NCBI GenBank assembly: GCA_029851945.1
Contig: JARKUZ010000090.1
Coordinates: forward strand, 1 to 42,599
Direction: 5' to 3'
Origin: Terrisporobacter sp.
GTDB taxonomy: Bacteria; Bacillota_A; Clostridia; Peptostreptococcales; Peptostreptococcaceae
Length of the DNA: 42,599 bases
The notes under the pieces are model-generated. The model saw nothing but the letters and a program-made list of their open reading frames with translations. It ran no database searches and was not told the origin of the DNA. Position 1 is the stretch's first letter, and each line of letters begins with the position of its first letter. Below are positions 24,218-34,627 of the stretch, in pieces. Both the position numbers and the translations under genes were made by a program.

Positions 24218-25036
24218 TTACATATTTAAAGACGACATTCTATCATCAAAATATATACTTAGATGAGCTAATATCTGATTCCAATTTCTAATCTTTTGTG
24301 TCCATTTATCAGATATATCCATAGTTGCTAAATATAAAGATTTATGAAGCGAATCATCAGATGGGAAAACAGATTTAGATTTAGTCACTTTTCTAAGCAT
24401 ACGGTTATAGCTTTCCATTGCATTAGTCGTATATATCAAGGTTCTAATATGCTCAGGGTATTTAAAATAAGTTGATAATTCATCCCAATTATTTCTCCAA
24501 CTCCTTAATGCTACCGCATATTTATCATCCCATTTTTCCTCTAAGAGCGCTAGCTCACTTAATGCATTTTCTTCTGTTGATGCAGTATATACTTGTTTTA
24601 AATCTCTTGCAAATTCCTTCTTATGTTTATATGATACATAGTTCAAAGTGTTTCTAATCTGGTGAACCACACATCTTTGTATTTCTGTATTAGGATATAC
24701 AACTTTTATAGCATCTACGAAACCAGGTAACCCATCTACTGATGCTATCAAGATATCTTTAACCCCTCTATTTTTAATTTCTGTAAGTACATTTAGCATA
24801 CCAATCTCTCCAAAATCAGATCAAACTTTCTTATCCCTATGTCCATTTCTTGAGTTTGTAGTATTTTTATTCTGATTATCATATCTGTCATATCCTAAGT
24901 GTTCATCAAGCTCAGCCTCTAATATTTCTTGAATTGTTTCTGCAAATAAATCTTTTAACATTTCTTGTACATCTCTTGTTGTTTTAACATCGTATTCTTG
25001 TATAAGTTTCTTTAAAATTTCACCTTTGTTTAACAT
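24218..25036 (-). pseudogene. IS256-family transposase, nonsense codon and internal deletion
   Basis: One continuous frame with a TGA at 24821-24823. The N-terminal part (MLNKGEILKKLIQEYDVKTT and EILEAELDEHLGYDRYD, NSRNGHRDKKV) and the C-terminal part (VKDILIASVDGLPGFVDAIK, QRCVVHQIRNTLNYVS, YTTNAMESYNRMLRK) are both classical IS256. After KKV-stop-SDFGEI the sequence jumps to GMLNVLTEIKNRG, so roughly 110-130 codons with the first catalytic Asp are missing. The start-side terminus (about 25076-25112, minus-strand AGTGTGTATTCTTCC) is visible; I find no matching end near 24217. The element cannot transpose by itself. Confidence 0.9.
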
Positions 25037-25218
25037 AAAAAGTGTGCACCTTCCTTTGGATAATCTAATTTAATTATCGCACTTTTTGGAAGAATACACA
25101 CTTTATTTTACATACCCGTTTTATACATCTATTTTCATATTTTAACTAATCATTTTTATTCTATCTTGGATAGAATATGTTATAAAATTATCTAAATTAG
25201 TTTACATAGTTTATCATA

Positions 25219-25797
25219 CTATAATGATTCAACTACTTGTTTATATCCATTAAGATCATTACTTTGCCATCTCCATGCATCTTCACACAGCTCCTTTATT
25301 CCATACTGTGCTTTCCATCCAAGTTCTTCATTAGCCTTACTTGGATCTGCATAACACATAGCCACATTCCCTGGTCTTCTATCAACTATCTTATAAGCTA
25401 CTTTCCTACCACTAGCTTCACTGAATGCATTAACCATATCTAAAACACTATATCCATTTCCAGTACCTAAGTTATAGGTAACAACACCACAATTAGTATC
25501 TAACTTACCAAGGGCTTTTAAATGACCATTCGCTAAATCAACTACATATATATAGTCTCTAACACCAGTTCCATCAGATGTATTATAATCATTACCAAAT
25601 ACACTTAACTGTTCTAATTTCCCTACTGCTACTTGAGATACATAAGGTATTAAATTATTTGGTATGTCATTAGGATCCTCACCTATTAACCCACTACTAT
25701 GTGCTCCTACTGGATTAAAGTATCTAAGTATAGCTATATTAAAAGTACTATCTGCTTTTGATATATCTCTTAACATATCTTCTATCATTAATTTTAT
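25219..25797 (-). pseudogene. galE: galE copy 2, N-terminally truncated
   Basis: Matches GalE of 511 from [10 protein letters not shown] to the end: [71 protein letters not shown]. About 152 residues are missing, including the NAD-binding loop and the catalytic Tyr-x-x-x-Lys, so it cannot be an active epimerase. The break is at about 25797; beyond it is a G7 tract and GATCCTGTGAAATACTA, which looks like the ribosome site and start of a different gene. It lacks the EEVAVT tail of the intact copy. It is more diverged from galE than the two galU copies are from each other. Confidence 0.92.
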
Positions 25798-25987
25798 AGT
25801 ATTTCACAGGATCCCCCCCTTTTTTATTTTTATCTAAGTTCTTTAACTTATATCTAAATCATAGGTTTATAAAAATTCATATCTGGTAAAAGTTAAATTT
25901 TACCTAAGTTAATATAATTTATTTGTACGTAAAAAATAAGCCATGTGTTTTCCATAGCTGCTAGTTTTATGATAGCACAAGCTTTTC

Positions 25988-27364
25988 TTGACATTTAAAT
26001 TTTAAGAGCATAGAGATACCTGTAATAAATTAATTATAGGTCTTCTATTTTGTTTAAAATACTGGTCATAATTATCCTTAGCATGCCTTTTAATTTCTAG
26101 CAATTTTATTATTTTAAAGACACCCTCATCACTCCATCTACAACCTACATCTGTTCTTCTATTTATTTCTCTCATTTCTCTTTCTATCAAGCTATTTGAA
26201 GAGTGTTTATCTTCTTTACTCCAATCATCTTCATTAATAAACAAACCAGACATTGCATTTTTCAAGAACGTTGCTATATCATCAAATTTTAACCTTTCAA
26301 ACATTTGTATATAGTCAAAATAACCACTTAGAGCCTTATAATAATCCTTTGTATTAAGTATATTAACTAGACCTAATATAAATGGTTCTCTTTCCCTTAC
26401 GGGAACTTTATTCATATATAATAGATGAGATAATTGCCTAGGTATATGCCACTTACATCTTCTGTATGTAGCATCTTCAAATACATCTTTAACTAGATTT
26501 GTATAACTACGGTCTCCATCTACTATTACATTATCACAAGAAATGTTAGATAGTTGAGACTTTAGACCTTTGTCAGTATCACCCATACTAAAAGCAACTA
26601 GCCTTTTTTCAGTATAAATTCTACTATTTTTCATAATTGTTTTTATTGGTGAAATTGCAAGGTGTATTTCAGATCCTCTTTCTTTTAATCCTGATTTAAC
26701 CTTTGTGCCATCAATCAATATAGTATCAAATTCAGTACTTTCTTGTTCTAAAGTAATATTGTCTGAAACTCGTAACGTTATTTCTCTACTAGCCGTATGG
26801 CTTATAGTAGAGTTTGTAAATGAATTAATATATTAAGATGTCTTAGAGTATGAATTATTTAATGCTAGTTCAACAATTTTTTCTTCAAATTCAGTAGATA
26901 TTCTAGCTCTCGCCTTTAATCCTAATAGTTGAGGAAAAGGTGAAAAAGTCTTTCTACAAGATTTACATGTAACTTGGTATAAATTAAATTCAATTATACC
27001 TTCTGAAGTTTTTAATTTTCTTGGTCTATGACCTCTTCTAACAAAAGAGCTACGCTCATTGCAATGTGAACATATCCAAGGTACTATTTTATTTTCAAAT
27101 TCATTCCATTTAGTCCCTAAAAACTTATCTAATATTGTATTTTGAATTTCATTAATTGTTTCACCAATTATTTTAGTCGCAACATTTTTTAATTGATAGC
27201 TAACAGCCCTTATTACATCATTGACTGTTATATTATTTTGTGTTAAATTTAATTTGCAAAGAATTTCATAATTCTTGTTAAGCATAGAGATCATTCCTTT
27301 CATGGGTTTGGGTGCAACTCTATGCTCTTTTATTTTGTAAAAAAAGTCAATACTTAAATGTCAA
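25988..27364. mobile_element. Insertion sequence with decayed transposase
   Basis: TTGACATTTAA occurs at 25988-25998 and, inverted, at 27354-27364. A second shared block, AGAGCATAGAG, lies inside each end, so these are terminal inverted repeats with an extra 17 bases or so at the right end. No target duplication is evident. 25802-25987 holds no gene; a palindrome GGTAAAA-GTTAAA-TTTTACC lies at 25885-25904. Confidence 0.7.
26002..27303 (-). pseudogene. Transposase with N-terminal zinc ribbon, interrupted by one stop codon
   Basis: A single frame of 433 codons with TAA at 26833-26835. The N-terminal part has a four-cysteine zinc ribbon (WICSHCNERSSFVRRGHRP and YQVTCKSCRKTFSPFPQLLG). After the stop the frame goes on through FDTILIDGTKVKSG, NVIVDGDRSYTNLVKDV, YRRCKWHIPRQLSHLLY and RTDVGCRWSDEGVFKIIKLL, which look like a DDE/MULE-type catalytic region with DG and H motifs. 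Family is uncertain (ISL3- or ISLre2-like by general layout). One reversion would restore the gene, so decay is recent or the gene is read through. Confidence 0.8.
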
Positions 27365-27503
27365 CTAAACATTATACTATCAAAAAAGTATGTACTTTTT
27401 TATATATTTTACTGTTTTTATAATTACATCTTTGATTTTATTTATTATGTCTTCACTGTTTTTTCATATATTTAAATAAAAAATCTTTTTAAGGTGATTG
27501 TTT

Positions 27504-27823
27504 CTGAGAATTAGTGATTCTACTAAGATTAAATTATTGAGTTTAGCAACTCTTACTTTACTTAGTATTATACTTTTGTTTATTGCTTTTAGACTGTTTA
27601 TTCTATTGTTAATTTATTTGTGTGTTTGGTTGCTTCGGTTACTTTGTTTTGTAGTATGGTTATTTTTATGATTTATATGATACTTATTGGATTTATATGT
27701 TTTGACAGAGTAGATTTTATTTGTAATGAAATACTTGATATGTATCTTTATATGCTGTTTAAGGTTGTTTTAGTTTTATCTTTAATTGATTTTATATTGT
27801 TTATTGTGTATTATATAGGTTAA
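27504..27823 (+). pseudogene. Decayed copy of the small membrane protein of 23558
   Basis: RISDSTKIKLLSLATLTLLS parallels KISDSTKIKVLNLVCLLFLN of the intact gene. The start codon is CTG in place of ATG, the ribosome site is AAGGTG in place of AAGGAG, and a one-base loss near 27604 (ATTCTATTGTT against GTTCGTATTGTC) shifts the frame. Downstream the other frame continues with SMVIFMIYMILIGFICF and VVLVLSLIDFILFIVYYI. It ends with the same kind of hairpin. Confidence 0.82.
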
Positions 27824-27837
27824 AAAAAGTATAAAGA

Positions 27838-27867
27838 AAGACTAACAATTGCAACCTTGTTAGTCTT
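27838..27867 (+). terminator. Hairpin after the decayed small membrane protein copy
   Basis: AAGACTAACAA and TTGTTAGTCTT pair perfectly; homologous to 23910-23940. Confidence 0.6.
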
Positions 27868-27908
27868 AACCTTATAATAAAAATAATTAATTATCCTATG
27901 TATTAAAT

Positions 27909-29348
27909 TTAATAATTTTTATCTATATTAACCCTATATCTCACCTTTTGTACTATACCATGTATAATTTCATTTTTTGTTATATACATATAAATTAATG
28001 AAATTATTATATATAAAATACCTCCAAGAACTACTTGTATAATTAACGTTAATCCTGAAATAGGCAATTTATTGCCTATATATGAAACTAACAAATACAT
28101 TAAAAATCCTGGAATTATATAAAAAACAGTTTTTAAAAAATATCCTACTACATCCAACTCTTTTCTTATTTTAAATGTTTGATATGATGCTACTGATAAT
28201 TCTGCCAATATTGTTCCTATTGCTGCTCCAATAGCCCCATATTTACATATTAAAACAAAATTAACTATAGCACCTAATATAGTTGATTTTATATATATTT
28301 TATCTTTTTTCTTTGGAATAAGATACTGCATTCTTATTATATTAGCCCAAGATAAGAATATTAATGTAATCGATAATAACATAACTATTTTTATACATAT
28401 ATCAAACTTATCACCTAAAAATATCGGTACTAATATATTCGAAATTCCAAGTAGTCCAAACATAGCTCCATATGCAACAAGCATAATAAACTCCATTGAT
28501 ATAGATATATATTTTTTACTTTCCTGTATGTTACCTTTACTTTCTAAGTTTGACATTTTAGGCAACATAAGTTCCTACAGCTGTAATTATACTTAAAGGT
28601 ATAGATATTATCTTTTCAGAATTTGCATAAAACCCAACTTGAATAGTTCCGCTAATACTACCAAGCATTATCTTATCCATTGTTTTATACATACTTACTG
28701 CTATTACAGGAATGAATAATACTAATATTGGCTTTATATGTTGTATTATATCTTTTATACTTACTTTAGTATACTCTACATATCGTCCTATAAATTTCCA
28801 TAAAACTAAATTACTAATTAATGCACCTAAAACTAATATAATAGAATATATATATATCATCAGCATCTTTAACAAATACAAATACACTAATCATAGATGC
28901 TATTTTTATAATAGTATTTCTAACTACTGTCAACTTAAACTCTTCCATTCCAAAGAAAAACCAGTTTATATCTAACATTGTAGCTATTATATATAAAGAT
29001 TGAATTACAAATAATATTTTATACTCTCTATAACTAAAAAATAATGTTATTCCATAAATTATTAACACAATAAGCGACATAACAACTTGTAGTGTATAAA
29101 TACTAACAAATGTTTTATTCAACATTTGTTTATTATCCTTACTCATCGTACACTTCGATTTCCATAATTATTTATTCCTAACATTGCAAAAAGTACAAAG
29201 TAATTTACTATTGAGTATGAATAAGACTGCGCACCAATAGCCTCTGGTTCTAAAACTCTTGATATATATGGTTTTGTATAACTAAAGGTATGGCTAATAT
29301 TAAAATTTGATATAGTACATTATACAAAAGATTTTTCTTTACACTCAT
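27909..29348 (-). pseudogene. Wzx-type polysaccharide flippase, multiply frameshifted
   Basis: The joined frames give a normal-length MATE/PST exporter: MSVKKNLLYNVLYQILILAI from ATG 29348, then PYISRVLEPEAIGAQSYSYS in another frame, MSKDNKQMLNKTFVSIYTLQ, KTMDKIMLGSISGTIQVGFY, and LPKMSNLESKGN to the end. At least four shifts are visible: near 29273, near 29148 (GTACGATG), in a TA repeat near 28850 (two bases lost), and near 28567 (GGAACTTATG). The family moves lipid-linked repeat units across the membrane. It is the last gene of the locus-2 operon, so its loss does not affect other genes. Confidence 0.88.
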
Positions 29349-29378
29349 TTCAATTCATCCTATATTTATAATAAATTT

Positions 29379-30545
29379 TTAATCTCTATTAAATAAATCC
29401 CTTGTATATACTTTCTCTTCTATATCTGATAAGTCTTTACATAATCTATTTGAGACTATAACATCACTCATAGCTTTAAATTCATCTAAATCTCTTATAA
29501 CCTTAGAGTTAAAGAAGTTGTCCTCTTCTAAAACAGGCTCATATACTACTACTTCTATACCTTTAGCTTTTATTCTCTTCATTATACCTTGTATAGAAGA
29601 AGCTCTAAAGTTATCTGAGTTAGTCTTCATTGTTAATCTATATATTCCTACTACTTTAGGATTTTGTTTTATTATTTGATCTGCTATATGATCTTTTCTC
29701 GTAGTATTTGCATCTACTATAGCAGCTATTATATTATTAGGTACATCAGCATAGTTTGCTCTTAATTGCTTAGTATCCTTTGGTAAACAATATCCACCGT
29801 ATCCAAATGAAGGGTTGTTATAATGACTTCCTATTCTTGGATCAAGTCCAACCCCTTCTATTATTTGCTTAGTATCTAATCCCCTTACTTCTGCATATGT
29901 ATCTAGTTCATTAAAGTACGCAACTCTTAATGCTAAATATGTATTTGAGAACAGTTTTACAGCTTCTGCTTCTGTTGAGTTTGTAAATAGTACTGGTATA
30001 TCTTCTTTTATTGCACCTTGTACTAAAAGATTTGCAAAATTTTTTGCTCTTTCAGATTGTTCCCCTACTATTATTCTTGAAGGATATAAGTTATCGTATA
30101 GTGCTTTTCCTTCTCTTAAGAATTCTGGTGAGAATATTATGTTATCTGTATCAAACATTTCTCTTACTTTCTCTGTATATCCAACTGGTACTGTTGATTT
30201 TATTACCATTGTTGCATCTGGATTTATAGCTAGTACATTAGCTATTACTGCTTCTACAGTTCTTGTATTAAAGTAATTTCTTTCTGGATCATAATCTGTT
30301 TGTGTAGATATTATTACGTACTCTGCATCTTTATAACCTTTAAAAGCATCAGTAGTAGCAACTAGATTTAATTCTTTAGTTGCTAAGTATTCTTCTATCT
30401 CTCTATCTACTATTGGAGATATTTTATTATTTATCATATCTACTTTTTCTTGTATTATATCTACTGCTACAACTTCATTATGTTGTGCTAATAATATTGC
30501 ATTAGATAGTCCAACATAACCTGTTCCTGCTATTGCTATTTTCAT
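29379..30545 (-). CDS. ugd: UDP-glucose 6-dehydrogenase
   Basis: Two-step NAD-dependent oxidation of UDP-glucose to UDP-glucuronate. [20 protein letters not shown] is the NAD loop; [36 protein letters not shown] and the catalytic cysteine loop [15 protein letters not shown] follow, then [16 protein letters not shown]. The length of 388 matches the short bacterial form. It shows that locus 2 can add an acidic sugar. Its substrate would come from GalU. GGGAGG lies upstream of the ATG at 30545. The gap to the wzx pseudogene is 30 bases and to murJ 58 bases, with no terminator. Confidence 0.96.
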   Translation of the reverse strand: MKIAIAGTGYVGLSNAILLAQHNEVVAVDIIQEKVDMINNKISPIVDREIEEYLATKELNLVATTDAFKGYKDAEYVIISTQTDYDPERNYFNTRTVEAVIANVLAINPDATMVIKSTVPVGYTEKVREMFDTDNIIFSPEFLREGKALYDNLYPSRIIVGEQSERAKNFANLLVQGAIKEDIPVLFTNSTEAEAVKLFSNTYLALRVAYFNELDTYAEVRGLDTKQIIEGVGLDPRIGSHYNNPSFGYGGYCLPKDTKQLRANYADVPNNIIAAIVDANTTRKDHIADQIIKQNPKVVGIYRLTMKTNSDNFRASSIQGIMKRIKAKGIEVVVYEPVLEEDNFFNSKVIRDLDEFKAMSDVIVSNRLCKDLSDIEEKVYTRDLFNRD

Positions 30546-30603
30546 TATTTAATTCCTCCCATCAAGTTATAACTTGTATATGCTTAGCCCTAACTATTAT
30601 TTT

Positions 30604-32145
30604 CTATATTTTCAATTTCTTCTTTACCATGCTAGTAATGATACTAATTTCTTCTACTTTTAATATAATAGTCATTATTGCATAAATTATAGCTCCTATT
30701 GAAATAGATCCAAGTAAAGATATAATTTCACTAATAGACCCTATTCCTAGTAGCTTATTTAATAACTCATATACATGGAAAGTTATAATTCCCATTATAG
30801 AAGCTGCTATTAATGACTTAATAATAACTTTAATTATTTTATCTTCCCCAAAATACCCAATCTTCTTCTTAAGACTATAAAATAATAAAATAATGCATAT
30901 TATTGAAGATATACTAGTTCCTAGCGCTAACCCTGAATGCCCCATATATCTTACAAGTACTAAATTAAATAGTATATTCATTACCATTGATATAGCTCCA
31001 TTAATCATTGGTGTTTTAGTATCTTGCAGTGAATAAAATACTTTTCCAAGTATATCCCTAAGACCAAAACCTATCATTCCAATAGAGTACATAGCAAGTG
31101 CTATAGATGTCATATTAGTTGCATTTAAGTCGAATGCACCTCTTTGAAATAGTAATTTCACTATTGGATTACAAAGAACTATTGCTCCAACTGATATTGG
31201 TATAATCAATAATATAGCTATATTTACACTTTTAACTATGGATTGACAAAAGTTATCTTTATCATCATCTGAAGATAACTTTGATAACATTGGATATATA
31301 ACTGATGCTATCGATGTAATAAAAACACCTAAAACAAATGCATTTAGTCTATTTGCATAATTTAAAGCCGAAATACTACCTACTGCTAACGTCGATGCCA
31401 ATGTTCTATCTATCATAGTATTTACTTGATTTACAGCTACACCTATAAATACAGGCCCTAGTAACCAAATCATTTTTTTTATGTCTTCATCTTTTATATT
31501 AATGTATGATTTATATTTATATCCATACTTATATGCAAATGGTATTTGAAATATAAATCTACTAGATATAGCTATCAATGTCCCTACTGGCAGTATATAA
31601 GGATTTATCTTAGCACTTAATATAATAGCCACTATAACCATTATATTAAATGGCACACCTGACATAATTCCAGGTATAGAAAAGTTATTATTAGCATTTA
31701 AATATCCTTTTATTACCTCTGAAATTGAAGTAAATATTATGCCAAATATAAGTATTCTTGTAAAATCTATTGTTAACTTTAATGTATCCCCTTCAAATCC
31801 TATAGCAAACAATTTAACCAATTGATCTGTAAATACAAATCCTACTACAGAAAGAATTAAGCTTAAAATAAAAGCTATATTTAATACATTATTAGTAAAT
31901 TTATTACACTTAACTTTACCACCTATTTTATCTGATTCATAGTATATAGGTATAAATGTTGTACTTATTGCTGTTCCTATCGCTGCAAATATGACTGTAG
32001 GTATATTTAATGCTATTAAATATGCATCACTATATATAGATGTACCATAAAATGATGCTAGCACTAATTCTCTCATGAATCCTAATACCTTTGATAATAT
32101 TGTAACTATCATTAAACTTATCGTTGCTTTTGCTACTTTATTCAT
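30604..32145 (-). CDS. murJ: MurJ/MviN-family flippase, copy 2
   Basis: 513 residues, about 14 membrane segments, clearly a paralog of the protein at 3427: MNKVAKATISLMIVTILSKV, GFMRELVLASFYG, SDAYLIALNIP, NQVNTMIDRTLAS, RLNAFVLGVFITSIASVIYP, GFGLRDILGKVFYSLQDTKT. Conserved arginines of the MurJ cavity (GFMRE, IDRTL, GLRD) are all there. Embedded in the locus-2 operon between wzy and ugd. Because wzx of this locus is broken, this protein is the candidate exporter of the repeat unit. GAGGAG lies six bases before the ATG. Confidence 0.9.
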   Translation of the reverse strand: MNKVAKATISLMIVTILSKVLGFMRELVLASFYGTSIYSDAYLIALNIPTVIFAAIGTAISTTFIPIYYESDKIGGKVKCNKFTNNVLNIAFILSLILSVVGFVFTDQLVKLFAIGFEGDTLKLTIDFTRILIFGIIFTSISEVIKGYLNANNNFSIPGIMSGVPFNIMVIVAIILSAKINPYILPVGTLIAISSRFIFQIPFAYKYGYKYKSYINIKDEDIKKMIWLLGPVFIGVAVNQVNTMIDRTLASTLAVGSISALNYANRLNAFVLGVFITSIASVIYPMLSKLSSDDDKDNFCQSIVKSVNIAILLIIPISVGAIVLCNPIVKLLFQRGAFDLNATNMTSIALAMYSIGMIGFGLRDILGKVFYSLQDTKTPMINGAISMVMNILFNLVLVRYMGHSGLALGTSISSIICIILLFYSLKKKIGYFGEDKIIKVIIKSLIAASIMGIITFHVYELLNKLLGIGSISEIISLLGSISIGAIIYAIMTIILKVEEISIITSMVKKKLKI

Positions 32146-32182
32146 ATTTTACTCCTCTATAATTCATCTATACTTAAAGTGT

Positions 32183-33442
32183 TCATAATTTAATTCTATA
32201 GTTTATTATAATTTCTTCTACCAAAAAAAATAGCCAGAAGTATAGTGAAAATGGATTATTATGGAACATATCGTTAGTTAATGAACCTATGCTTAATATA
32301 ATCATCCATCCTAACAATAAATTAGCTATATTTTTATTTATTCTTTTAATCATAAAACAGTTATATATATATCTTATAAATAATAAAATCATTATAATAA
32401 AGCCAATAAATCCAAGCTCTCCTAACATACTTATATATGAATTTTCAGCTTTTTTCATAATTTCTGACTGATTCTCATTTGATGAATTTGAACTACCTAA
32501 TCCACTTCCCCATATAGCCATATATGGATCTTTATCCCATGCCATATCTATATATTTACTCCAGTTTTCAAACCTTACGTTTCCTTTTATATCGTCTTCA
32601 CCCAGTTGATTCATACGTCTTATTATTAGACTATCTTCGGATAGAGAATGTGTGGTCATAGGTATAATAATTGATATAGAAACTATACATAAAATCAGTT
32701 TTTGGGGACTAATTTTATTTACTATAAAAAAATATATTATTATTACGAACATTGCTATATATGAAATCCTTGATAATGTTGTAAATGTAATAATTATACA
32801 TAGTGGTATCATTAAAAGAATTAATGCTTTAATAAATTTATTATTTGTTTTAGTTGTAAATAGAACGGTCAATAATAAATTTAAAAATAAACCTAATATT
32901 ATAGGATTTACAAGAATTGAAACTGTTCTAGCACCTGAAGTCCCAAATAAATTAACATGCATTTTATTATAATAATCTCCATATAAAAGTGTTAGTAACT
33001 TTTCTTTAAAAATCAGTTCTAATACTGCTATAAAAATTATAATAATACCTTGGATAATTATAATTTTTTTTATATTTTCAAAGAATTTAAGACTTATTTT
33101 ATAATTTGACATAATTAAAATCGTAAATGTAATTGGATATAAATACATTAACCTAAACTTGTCAAGGCCTATTGATATGCTAAGTTTTGATATAAATATA
33201 TGAGCAAAACCATAGATTGCATACACCAATATTATAATAGAACCTTTAGTAATATATATCTTTTTATTTTTAGCGATTTGAAAGGAAGAAATAATCAGTA
33301 TAATCAAAGTCAAAAGATCTTTTACTATTCCAATACCTATTCGAGGCATTCTTATATCTAAAATAGGTATAAATATAATAATCCCAATAAGTAAATATAA
33401 AAAATATTCTATACAACTATTATAGTTAATTTTCTTTATCAT
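32183..33442 (-). CDS. Wzy-like O-antigen polymerase/ligase, locus 2
   Basis: 419 residues with about ten or eleven hydrophobic helices and a large extracytoplasmic loop that contains WGSGLGSSNSSNENQSEI and NSYISMLGELGFIGFIIMIL, the arrangement of Wzy/O-antigen ligase proteins. Unlike the locus-1 protein the sequence is very divergent, as is usual for polymerases with different repeat units. The ATG at 33442 begins 4 bases after the stop of the GT4 gene, so translation is coupled. Confidence 0.8.
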   Translation of the reverse strand: MIKKINYNSCIEYFLYLLIGIIIFIPILDIRMPRIGIGIVKDLLTLIILIISSFQIAKNKKIYITKGSIIILVYAIYGFAHIFISKLSISIGLDKFRLMYLYPITFTILIMSNYKISLKFFENIKKIIIIQGIIIIFIAVLELIFKEKLLTLLYGDYYNKMHVNLFGTSGARTVSILVNPIILGLFLNLLLTVLFTTKTNNKFIKALILLMIPLCIIITFTTLSRISYIAMFVIIIYFFIVNKISPQKLILCIVSISIIIPMTTHSLSEDSLIIRRMNQLGEDDIKGNVRFENWSKYIDMAWDKDPYMAIWGSGLGSSNSSNENQSEIMKKAENSYISMLGELGFIGFIIMILLFIRYIYNCFMIKRINKNIANLLLGWMIILSIGSLTNDMFHNNPFSLYFWLFFLVEEIIINYRIKL

Positions 33443-33446
33443 AATA

Positions 33447-34586
33447 TTAATACTCTAAACTTTCTCCATATAATTTTCTATAATGCTCTATACATATATC
33501 TGTAGTATAATTATGCTTGTAATGTTTATAAAACTTATCCTTTTCTTTATTAATCATTTCTCTTGATTCAAAAATATATTTTGATTTTGTTATGAATTCA
33601 TCTACAGTATCATATTTATTTTCTTCAAAATAAACTACTTCCTGTAATCCATCGACCTTTGTTCCAAAAACAATATTTTTTCTAGACATAGCTTCTATAG
33701 CTGTTCTTCCAAAAGATTCATCTTTTGATGATAGTATAAATACATCATTTGCATAATATAACTCACTCATTTGTTCTAAATTGGCATCTATAAAATTTAT
33801 TAATCGTTCTTCACCGATGATATTTTTTATCTTATTTATAGTTTCATTTGCTTCCTCTATATTTTTCTGTGTTTTATTAGTCCCTAAAGATATACATACT
33901 TTAAAGTTATATTCTTTATTTAAATTATCTATTATATCTATAGCTAAAGGCCAGTTTTTTGCATCAGCTTGTCTTCCTGAAAATCCTAATACAATCTCTT
34001 CTTTTTGTATACCGTATTTTTTTCTTATAATATCTCTTTTTTCATTTTCATATGAATCAAAGATATAACCTGCAGCATTAGGTATAACCTCATGCTTACT
34101 TTCATCTTTTATATAATTAAGATTTATATAATTAAATCCATTATTATGTGTAGTAGTTACTAATTTATCAAATTTTTTACAAAATACTTTTAATCCAGCC
34201 CTAGTGAGTTTTCCATACTTTGTAAGTACCCCTCTATCAGTATATATTATTTTTGTATCTTTACTTATCAGATTAATACTTTTTAATAGTCCTATAACTA
34301 ACATTGTTGCTTGCATTTGGACATGTATTATATCTGGTTTGATATCTTCTATATCATTTTTTATTTTATTTAATAGAGAAAATAACTGTACCTTTGTCAT
34401 CTTTTTTAAAATAAAGTTTTCATATTCAGTGTATATAATTTGGTTTTCTATTTGTCTTTTTCCGTTTGGAGTAATCATATAAAATTCAAATTCTTCCTTT
34501 AATTCTTGAATTATTAGTTTCATAGACTCTTGAGCTCCACCTACACTATCTATTGCTACATCTGATAGATACAATATTTTTTGCAT
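33447..34586 (-). CDS. GT4-family glycosyltransferase
   Basis: 379 residues, GT-B fold. The N-terminal acceptor half starts MQKILYLSDVAIDSVGGAQE (glycine-rich loop) and has DIIHVQMQATMLVIGLLK. The C-terminal donor half has VLGFSGRQADAKNWPLAIDI and SSKDESFGRTAIEAMSRKNI, the E-x7-E donor motif. Retaining transfer from a nucleotide sugar is expected; the sugar is unknown. AGGAGGG precedes the ATG by about 12 bases. A perfect hairpin (34628-34665) separates it from the GT2 gene upstream, which may lower its expression. Confidence 0.9.
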   Translation of the reverse strand: MQKILYLSDVAIDSVGGAQESMKLIIQELKEEFEFYMITPNGKRQIENQIIYTEYENFILKKMTKVQLFSLLNKIKNDIEDIKPDIIHVQMQATMLVIGLLKSINLISKDTKIIYTDRGVLTKYGKLTRAGLKVFCKKFDKLVTTTHNNGFNYINLNYIKDESKHEVIPNAAGYIFDSYENEKRDIIRKKYGIQKEEIVLGFSGRQADAKNWPLAIDIIDNLNKEYNFKVCISLGTNKTQKNIEEANETINKIKNIIGEERLINFIDANLEQMSELYYANDVFILSSKDESFGRTAIEAMSRKNIVFGTKVDGLQEVVYFEENKYDTVDEFITKSKYIFESREMINKEKDKFYKHYKHNYTTDICIEHYRKLYGESLEY

Positions 34587-34627
34587 AAATAAAATATCCC
34601 TCCTAATACAAGTGTTTATAAAAATTT

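Noticed and set aside
25160..25178. ATTCTATC/GATAGAAT hairpin as terminator of the galE fragment
   Set aside because: No T-run follows on either strand; kept only as a chance or relic hairpin.
25978..27374. Target-site duplication around the second insertion sequence
   Set aside because: The bases outside the two TTGACATTTAA ends do not match, so no duplication can be claimed.
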